Assembly (NCBI RefSeq): GCF_016859285.1
Contig: NC_053414.1
Span: 3,343,517 to 3,407,516, forward strand
Length of the DNA: 64,000 bases
Direction: 5' to 3'
DNA from: Xiphias gladius
Taxonomy: Eukaryota; Chordata; Actinopteri; Istiophoriformes; Xiphiidae
The translations under genes were made by a program, and so were the position numbers. The notes below the pieces were generated by a model. The model was not told where the DNA came from. It made no database searches and saw only the letters and a list, made by a program, of their open reading frames with translations. This document shows, one piece after another, positions 60,662 through 64,000 of this stretch; position 1 is the first letter of the stretch, and the number at the start of each line of letters is the position of its first letter.

Positions 60662-63175
60662 TGTGTTTGTCCCCACAGCGGACCATGCCTGTCTGTCCAA
60701 CCCCTGTTTGAATGCAGGCAGCTGTGTGGAAACCAGTCAGGGTTTTGAGTGTCGCTGTGCCCCCGGATGGACCGGACCCTCCTGCTCCATCAGTAAGACC
60801 TTTTCCACCCTTCAACTTTTATTTAGGTCCTTTTTGAACTTCCAGTGAGGCTTGATCAACTGGTGGAAATTCTTTTTTCTTTCTATCTCAGATGTGGACG
60901 AATGTCTGGTGAACCCCTGCAGTCATGGAGGAACTTGTCAGGACCTGGTTAATGGTTTCAAGTGCATCTGTCCTCCTCAGTGGACCGGGAAGACCTGCCT
61001 CATCGGTCAGTGCTCCTTCAGTCGAAGTACCATACATTTTACAATTCTGGGATAGGTTTGCGAGGCTGTTTAGGAAACTATTTGCGCTCTTTAAGTTATG
61101 ATTCATCTCCTCCATGGTGGAGATTTTCCATCAGTTTTATACACAAATAGATCCATCTCATCAGTTGAAGCCACAGTTGACATGGATCTGTTTGTACATA
61201 AACTTCTACCTCAGACGTTTTCAGTCCGGCAGATCGGATCTCCTTCCCTCGCCTCGTTCCCGCTGGGACTCCTGCGGTTTTGTTCCTAATCTCCTGGATC
61301 ATCCCTGGAGAAATGGTTGTGGTTTAGGGGGCGTACCTTCCGGGATCCCCTCACCGCGGCGCTAATCCACCGCTGACCACAAACTACCAACCACATGCTC
61401 CTCAACCTTTAACTGTGGCTGGTTAGTTTGGTCTGCCTGCACTCGTTCTGGAGCCTGTTTTTTCCACTGCTGAATGATTTTGGACACGTCCACTGCTTTC
61501 AGATGTTCCTTCTAGTGCTCCTGACTGAAAGCCAGACTCAGAATAGCAACTGAGGACTCCAAATTAACACATTAACACTGTTTACTGAGAATCAGGAATG
61601 ATATTTGCTCTGTCTGTTGTCAACGTGCCGTGTATCCTTGGTTGTTCATTGACTGAGTAAATGGTGAAAGCTAATGAAGCGTCATTTAACGCAAGACTAT
61701 AAAACAGACGAGGAGCCACTGTGGCCTCAAGTGGCATCGACAGGATAATGCTAAATGCTAAAATGCGGAAGAATCAGAAAGTCAGCAAACTGACTCAGTA
61801 ATGCCACAGCTATGTCTATCGAAAGTTAGGTACTGGTCAAACCAGACCAAGTAAGGCTTTAACGATGATGATGGAGATGAAAATAAAAATAATAACAATA
61901 ACAACCTTTATTTATGTAGCAGCTCTTATAACATAAAATGCAGCTCAAGGTGCTTTACAAGAAAAGGTATTAAAACAAAAAGATTTTTTAGCAACAAAAC
62001 CCCTGTGTGTATGGCAGTGGTAAAAGTGGTTCGGGTAGAGGTTTAGATTAAAAAAATGATCACTTGTCGTTTTATTTTCAAATACAACGTCATCATTGTC
62101 CACAGCTGCACTAGCAGCTTTGTCAGGTTGTACTTAGGCGCAGCGATGCTTTGAGCGAAATGCCAACGGTAGCATGGCAACATGCTCACAATGACCAGGT
62201 TTAGCGTGTTAGCACGCTGACATTTACTTTTCAGCACTTCACCAAACTCCCCCCGCTGTCTGCGGGATGCTGTGCTTTCCCTCTGATCTGTTTATTCCGT
62301 TTACTGTTCTGTGTCAGATGCCAACGAGTGTGACGACGACCCCTGCGTCAACGCCAACTCCTGCCGAAATCTGATTGGAGGGTACTTCTGCGAGTGCCTC
62401 CCCGGTTGGATGGGCCAGAACTGCGATACCAGTGAGTACCCCGCAGTCCTGCGACACAATAATCTGTATAGTGAGGGAAAGGATGTGGGACGAGGCAGCT
62501 GGAGCTGTGGATACAGTCGGGATGTCAGAACGTTCGACCGGCATCAAACATTTACAAAAGGCTTTTTGTTTGAAACCTCGTTTGGGGATTTTCTTAAATC
62601 CACGAATCTCAGCAGCAGGACAGAACATGTAGGTGAGGACAGATGATTGGAAGAGTTGAAGATAATTCTCTGCCACATCACTGGATCCTTCCCCGTGAGA
62701 CAACCATTCCTGTCGTCTTAATCAGCATCTTTTCACTTTGTTTACAGACAGACACAGGTTCATTAAACCTGAGTTTAGCATTAAAAAGCATTAAAAAAAA
62801 AATCTGTGAGCTGTTTGGACAATGGAAATAATCCCTGCACCTCCGTCATTTCCTGTTTATCTGACCTTCAGCTGTCTGACGTCCCCTTTATGTCCATAGC
62901 AGCCTGAACATTACCTCTAAAATATAGAAAAGAAGCAGAGAGAGGAGGAGAGCAGCAGGTAGAAGCACGACGACACCAAACCCTCCAGAACAATCGTGTG
63001 AAGGTTTCCCACTCGACGTCCAGCGGCAGCTTAGCTGAAGGAAAACTCATCTTTCAATGTTTCCGCTCTGACTTAAATCTTTTCAGACGAGCTTACGCAA
63101 AAGTTTGGTTTGAATTTTTCTTCCGCAGATATCAATGACTGTCGGGGCCAGTGTCAGAACGGAGCTACATGCAAG
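37527..63175 (+). CDS. jag1: jagged1-type Notch ligand, coding exons 1 to 11 (3' part outside the window)
   Basis: Transmembrane DSL ligand of Notch receptors, acting at the cell surface in cell-to-cell signalling. Coding exons seen: 37527-37616, 39756-40058, 52567-52624, 57548-57805, 58201-58261, 58539-58669, 59144-59263, 60679-60792, 60892-61005, 62318-62431, 63129-63175. They join in phase to 470 codons with GT/AG introns. Order: signal peptide (about 1-36), MNNL/C2-like domain (to about 185), DSL domain (about 190-234, six Cys at 192, 201, 205, 217, 225, 234), EGF1 (239-267), EGF2 (270-298), EGF3 (305-338), EGF4 (345-376), EGF5 (379-414), EGF6 (417-452), start of EGF7 (455 on). Exon lengths from exon 6 on (131, 120, 114, 114, 114, 47) match what I recall of JAG1. 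[21 protein letters not shown] and WMGQNCD favour jagged1 over jagged2. Remaining EGF repeats, the cysteine-rich region, transmembrane helix and tail lie beyond 64,000. Paralogue a or b is undecided. Confidence 0.95.
37617..39755 (+). other. jag1: jag1 intron 1
   Basis: 2,139 bases with no additional exon that I can support. CpG-rich patches persist at about 38,225-38,440 and 38,930-39,050, so the CpG island extends downstream in pieces and could hold regulatory sites. Homopolymer runs occur near 37,982, 38,510 and 38,750. Confidence 0.8.
39756..40058 (+). CDS. jag1: jag1 coding exon 2: MNNL (C2-like) domain
   Basis: 101 codons (residues 31-131), acceptor cgcag before 39756 and donor gtgagt at 40059, phase 0 at both ends. 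Diagnostic stretches are [14 protein letters not shown], the paired Cys in [37 protein letters not shown] and the closing [10 protein letters not shown]. This is the N-terminal module of Notch ligands, which folds as a C2 domain and contributes to receptor and lipid binding in family members. The MQNVNG and [13 protein letters not shown] stretches are closer to jagged1 than jagged2 as I recall them. Confidence 0.96.
40487..40518 (+). repeat. (TG)16 microsatellite in jag1 intron 2
   Basis: Pure TG run about 430 bases after exon 2. Confidence 0.95.
42130..42240. promoter_or_regulatory. three SOX-like ACAAT cores at 45-bp spacing, jag1 intron 2
   Basis: ACAAT begins at 42140, 42185 and 42230 in a GC-rich block after a long pyrimidine tract. 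The copies share some flanking wording (ggga/acaat, ccgg), so this may be a degenerate 45-bp tandem repeat as well as a binding-site cluster. Regulatory function is inference. Confidence 0.25.
42428..42454 (+). repeat. (AC)n microsatellite in jag1 intron 2
   Basis: About 13 AC units. Confidence 0.95.
43440..43550 (-). repeat. dispersed teleost repeat, short copy in jag1 intron 2
   Basis: 'gctgagggtggcgctgtggg' and 'agctggggagcagaagag' mirror the 6,945 copy; minus orientation. Confidence 0.45.
43795..44165 (+). mobile_element. hAT-like DNA transposon fragment (5' part)
   Basis: The sequence has the layout I associate with the leader of ZBED/hAT-type fish elements: 'accagccaatcatctgg', 'gtgagaacgcgcgctg', a short reading frame [19 protein letters not shown] starting at 44023, then 'aaaatgtcagacaa' and 'ccataatctgc'. 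The BED finger and transposase that should follow are missing. It lies inside jag1 intron 2 in the same orientation. Confidence 0.4.
50830..50945 (+). repeat. short minisatellite related to the one at 9.5 kb
   Basis: 'gactggggacttgtcag', 'ccttgggacttgg' and 'cacttgggacttaac' repeat the motif seen at 9480-9860; jag1 intron 2. Confidence 0.6.
51540..51650 (+). repeat. tandem tract of 'cactctgtcacacacact' units
   Basis: Imperfect copies of a roughly 15-20-base CA-rich unit, jag1 intron 2. Confidence 0.8.
52567..52624 (+). CDS. jag1: jag1 coding exon 3
   Basis: Fifty-eight bases after acceptor tgtgcag, donor gtgagt at 52625, starting in phase 0 and leaving one base. It encodes [19 protein letters not shown] (residues 132-150). 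RSYTLIVEA continues the C2-like domain after FAWP. An N-glycosylation sequon (NDS, Asn145) is visible. The serine run where jagged1 has a variable loop is a small lineage-specific difference. The exon is far from its neighbours: 12.5 kb of intron before and 4.9 kb after. Confidence 0.93.
54920..55015 (+). mobile_element. tRNA-derived SINE-like fragment in jag1 intron 3
   Basis: 'tgcccctgcggcttacggg' and 'ttaagacgccgacctg' resemble an A-box-bearing SINE head, and 'gtgataaaggctaa' resembles a SINE tail. The B-box region is lost. Confidence 0.35.
56499..56528 (+). repeat. (ATT)10 microsatellite in jag1 intron 3
   Basis: Pure trinucleotide run. Confidence 0.95.
57548..57805 (+). CDS. jag1: jag1 coding exon 4: end of MNNL and DSL domain
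   Basis: 258 bases after acceptor ttcgcag, donor g|gtgag at 57806; enters and leaves with one base over. It encodes residues 152-236. [18 protein letters not shown] closes the C2-like module; the DSL domain follows from about residue 190 with six cysteines (192, 201, 205, 217, 225, 234) and the receptor-contact stretch [12 protein letters not shown] sequon NKT (Asn222) lies in the DSL domain. All hallmark residues are present, so binding to Notch EGF11/12 is expected. The third position of codons is very GC-rich compared with the flanking introns. Confidence 0.97.
57806..58200 (+). other. jag1: jag1 intron 4
   Basis: 395 bases, canonical gtgag donor and a strong pyrimidine tract with ctgcag acceptor. 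Nothing else recognised. Confidence 0.85.
58201..58261 (+). CDS. jag1: jag1 coding exon 5: first part of EGF repeat 1
   Basis: Sixty-one bases after a clear polypyrimidine tract and ctgcag, donor aa|gtgag at 58262. It encodes [20 protein letters not shown] (residues 237-256) plus two bases of Lys257. This is the first half of EGF1, which in jagged proteins packs against the DSL domain and is part of the Notch-binding unit. Confidence 0.94.
58494..58535 (+). repeat. (GT)21 microsatellite at the exon 6 acceptor
   Basis: Pure GT repeat filling the place of the polypyrimidine tract; the acceptor CAG follows at once (58536-58538). A branch-point-like tactgactaa lies just before it (58484-58493). 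No AG occurs between that motif's end and the acceptor except at 58493-58494. Confidence 0.95.
58539..58669 (+). CDS. jag1: jag1 coding exon 6: end of EGF1 and EGF2
   Basis: 131 bases encoding the rest of EGF1 ([10 protein letters not shown]) and EGF2 (C270 to C298: [18 protein letters not shown], then [13 protein letters not shown]). The acceptor is tgtgtcag at 58538 and directly follows a (GT)21 tract (58494-58535); the donor g|gtaaac at 58670 runs straight into (AC)10. The length is not a multiple of three, so skipping this exon would shift the frame. Codon phase agrees with both neighbours. Confidence 0.95.
58670..59143 (+). other. jag1: jag1 intron 6
   Basis: 474 bases. After the (AC)10 at its start it holds a tetranucleotide (GATT)n run at about 58882-58914. 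Nothing else recognised. Confidence 0.85.
58674..58693 (+). repeat. (AC)10 microsatellite at the exon 6 donor
   Basis: Begins four bases after the exon 6 / intron 6 boundary and is complementary at RNA level to the (GT)21 tract upstream of the same exon. Confidence 0.95.
59144..59263 (+). CDS. jag1: jag1 coding exon 7: EGF repeat 3
   Basis: 120 bases, acceptor tctcgcag, donor g|gtgag at 59264. It encodes residues 301-340, a complete EGF repeat with [29 protein letters not shown] and GFSGVNC. CLNGGTC fits the C2-x4-(S/T)-C3 consensus for O-fucosylation (Thr316). SNTGPDKY is typical of jagged1. Confidence 0.96.
60000..60120 (+). repeat. dispersed teleost repeat, diverged copy in jag1 intron 7
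   Basis: 'tttccatgaaaatcc', 'gtccctgaaggat', 'ataataatttggttt' and 'ggtgctatcatcagg' follow the order of the family consensus in + orientation. Confidence 0.45.
60614..60658 (+). repeat. (TG)n microsatellite before exon 8
   Basis: About 22 pure TG units, 20 bases before the exon 8 acceptor; a short tttgtccccacag pyrimidine stretch remains between. Confidence 0.95.
60679..60792 (+). CDS. jag1: jag1 coding exon 8: EGF repeat 4
   Basis: 114 bases, acceptor ccccacag, donor a|gtaag at 60793. It encodes residues 341-378, one EGF repeat ([16 protein letters not shown], then [15 protein letters not shown]). The 5' intron ends with a (TG)n tract of about 45 bp (60614-60658) and only a short pyrimidine stretch before the acceptor. 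The exon is separated from exon 9 by a very short 99-base intron. Confidence 0.95.
60892..61005 (+). CDS. jag1: jag1 coding exon 9: EGF repeat 5, calcium-binding type
   Basis: 114 bases, acceptor atctcag, donor g|gtcag at 61006. It encodes residues 379-416. The opening NVDEC is the calcium-binding EGF signature; [16 protein letters not shown] and [10 protein letters not shown] follow. CSHGGTC carries a predicted O-fucose threonine. Confidence 0.96.
61006..62317 (+). other. jag1: jag1 intron 9
   Basis: 1,312 bases, no exon. Around 61,895-61,975 is a fragment of a common fish repeat of the type 'ctttatttatgtagc...ctcaaggtgctttacaa'; about 62,095-62,225 matches the terminal part of the 10,150-type repeat on the minus strand. 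Confidence 0.7.
62095..62225 (-). repeat. dispersed teleost repeat, terminal part, jag1 intron 9
   Basis: 'gatgctttgagcgaaatgcc', 'gcaacatgctcacaatgacc' and 'gcgtgttagcacgctgac' are the reverse complement of the distal end of the 10,150-type element. Confidence 0.5.
62318..62431 (+). CDS. jag1: jag1 coding exon 10: EGF repeat 6, calcium-binding type
   Basis: 114 bases, acceptor gtgtcag, donor a|gtgag at 62432. It encodes residues 417-454. [10 protein letters not shown] opens the repeat, then [17 protein letters not shown] and [16 protein letters not shown] fits the calcium-binding consensus. The run of three Asp after the first Cys is more acidic than I expect for this repeat. Confidence 0.95.
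62432..63128 (+). other. jag1: jag1 intron 10
   Basis: 697 bases between exon 10 and exon 11, canonical splice sites; nothing else recognised. Confidence 0.85.
63129..63175 (+). CDS. jag1: jag1 coding exon 11: start of EGF repeat 7
   Basis: Forty-seven bases, acceptor ttccgcag, donor gtgag at 63176, ending in phase 0. It encodes [16 protein letters not shown] (residues 455-470). The 47-base length and the short CxGQC spacing are what JAG1 exon 11 shows. The rest of EGF7 is in exon 12, which is not in the window. A (CA)n tract begins about 20 bases after the donor. Confidence 0.92.
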
Positions 63176-63194
63176 GTGAGGGGGGGCGCGCATG

Positions 63195-63225
<31 letters not shown>

Positions 63226-64000
63226 CTTTTTTTCCTCTTCAACTGAGCGAGAACCAGCAAACGCTGAGCCCTGCATGTAGGACAGGGACATGACTGTGTG
63301 TGTTTGAGGCCTCCATGACAACAGCAGATCAGATTTCTCCAAGCTCTCATTTCCCAACAGAAGATAAACAGTCCGTCCTCATTCCTTTCAAAAGCAGGTT
63401 GCTGGGTTTTTGTTCTTTTAATCTGCCATTCTTCTTCTCACAATGGTTTCTTGTTTACTGATGCGACCCAGCTTACATTACATCCGCAGCAGTTTCGAGT
63501 CCACGTGTTGGGTTTGATTTACAGTATTTATGGGTCAGTGTCATCACAAAACATTTAACAAAATCGGAGTGAAGTAACTTTAACAGTTCCTTTCCTCAGA
63601 ACATTATAACTCTGGCTATAAATATCTGTATGCTGAATTTACAGCTGTTGAGACTAATTTAATCTCCTTTTAAAAAGGTCAGTTTCAGCCTGGTTATTGT
63701 TTCCTCCTGCTTTAAATTTACCGTAAAGCTGAAAAGACGTTAAAGATGCCGATACATTCCAGTTGTACAAGGACAAACGTACATTACAGAGGGATGTTTT
63801 GATAAACCCCCACTGTTAGTGTGGCTGCTACAACACAAATTTGGCTAATTAGCTTTGCGCTAACAAGACTTCTCAATATTGGCTTCCTTAAACGGCTCAG
63901 ACCATGACGCATTTTTTAATATGAAATACTTGCGTCCTACGTGAGCAGAAAAGTCTGTCGGACATTCTTTTCTTTTCCTTCTGTTTTCCGTCATCAAGTG
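63176..64000 (+). other. jag1: start of jag1 intron 11
   Basis: Begins gtgagg; a G run and then (CA)n (about 63195-63225) follow the donor directly. No exon 12 is seen before the window ends. Confidence 0.8.

Larger units (their letters stand above)
59264..60678 (+). other. jag1: jag1 intron 7
   Basis: 1,415 bases. About 60,000-60,120 is a diverged copy of the dispersed repeat described at 10,150; (TG)n fills 60614-60658 near the acceptor. No exon seen. Confidence 0.8.

Noticed and set aside
1..64000. CRISPR arrays, bacterial operons, phage or toxin systems
   Set aside because: The window is clearly vertebrate nuclear DNA with introns; no prokaryotic signal seen.

Overview
The window is vertebrate nuclear DNA, most likely from a teleost fish and probably a percomorph. 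Three things point there: a jagged1-type Notch ligand gene with vertebrate exon structure but compact introns, many dinucleotide microsatellites, and dispersed repeats of kinds I associate with spiny-rayed fishes. There is one recognisable protein-coding gene. It lies on the + strand in the right-hand part (37,527 to 63,175) and runs off the right edge. Eleven exons can be joined with consistent phase and GT/AG splice sites to give 470 codons: signal peptide, N-terminal MNNL/C2-like domain, DSL domain and EGF repeats 1 to 6 plus the start of EGF 7. Residues match jagged1 better than jagged2. I cannot decide between the teleost paralogues jag1a and jag1b.

Left part (1 to about 37,050): no protein-coding gene is supported, so this looks like a long gene-poor upstream flank. 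It holds a decayed tandem array with tRNA-Pro at 12.2 to 14.5 kb (one intact tRNA-Pro(AGG), two full-length degenerate copies, one shortened copy and one faint remnant, all on the minus strand). It also holds a 1.8-kb minisatellite built from a roughly 12-bp monomer (21.26 to 23.06 kb), a second minisatellite (9.5 to 9.85 kb) next to a perfect 16-bp-arm palindrome, a non-LTR retrotransposon 3' relic (25.5 to 26.05 kb), two LTR-like pieces, a THAP-like coding fragment (28.3 kb) and several copies of one dispersed repeat family. A few single-copy-looking stretches (about 17.4 to 18.0 kb and 35.38 to 35.50 kb) are candidate regulatory elements on weak grounds.

Promoter and gene (37.06 kb onward): a CpG-dense region with GC boxes and a 12-bp triplicated GC motif precedes the first coding exon. 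Intron 2 is 12.5 kb and carries a hAT-like transposon fragment and three SOX-like ACAAT cores spaced exactly 45 bp apart. From exon 4 onward the introns are short. Several carry (TG)n or (CA)n tracts right beside splice sites; the clearest case is exon 6, with (UG)21 immediately upstream and (AC)10 immediately downstream.

All family assignments come from reading the sequence and from memory of the families. No database search, alignment program or structure prediction was run.
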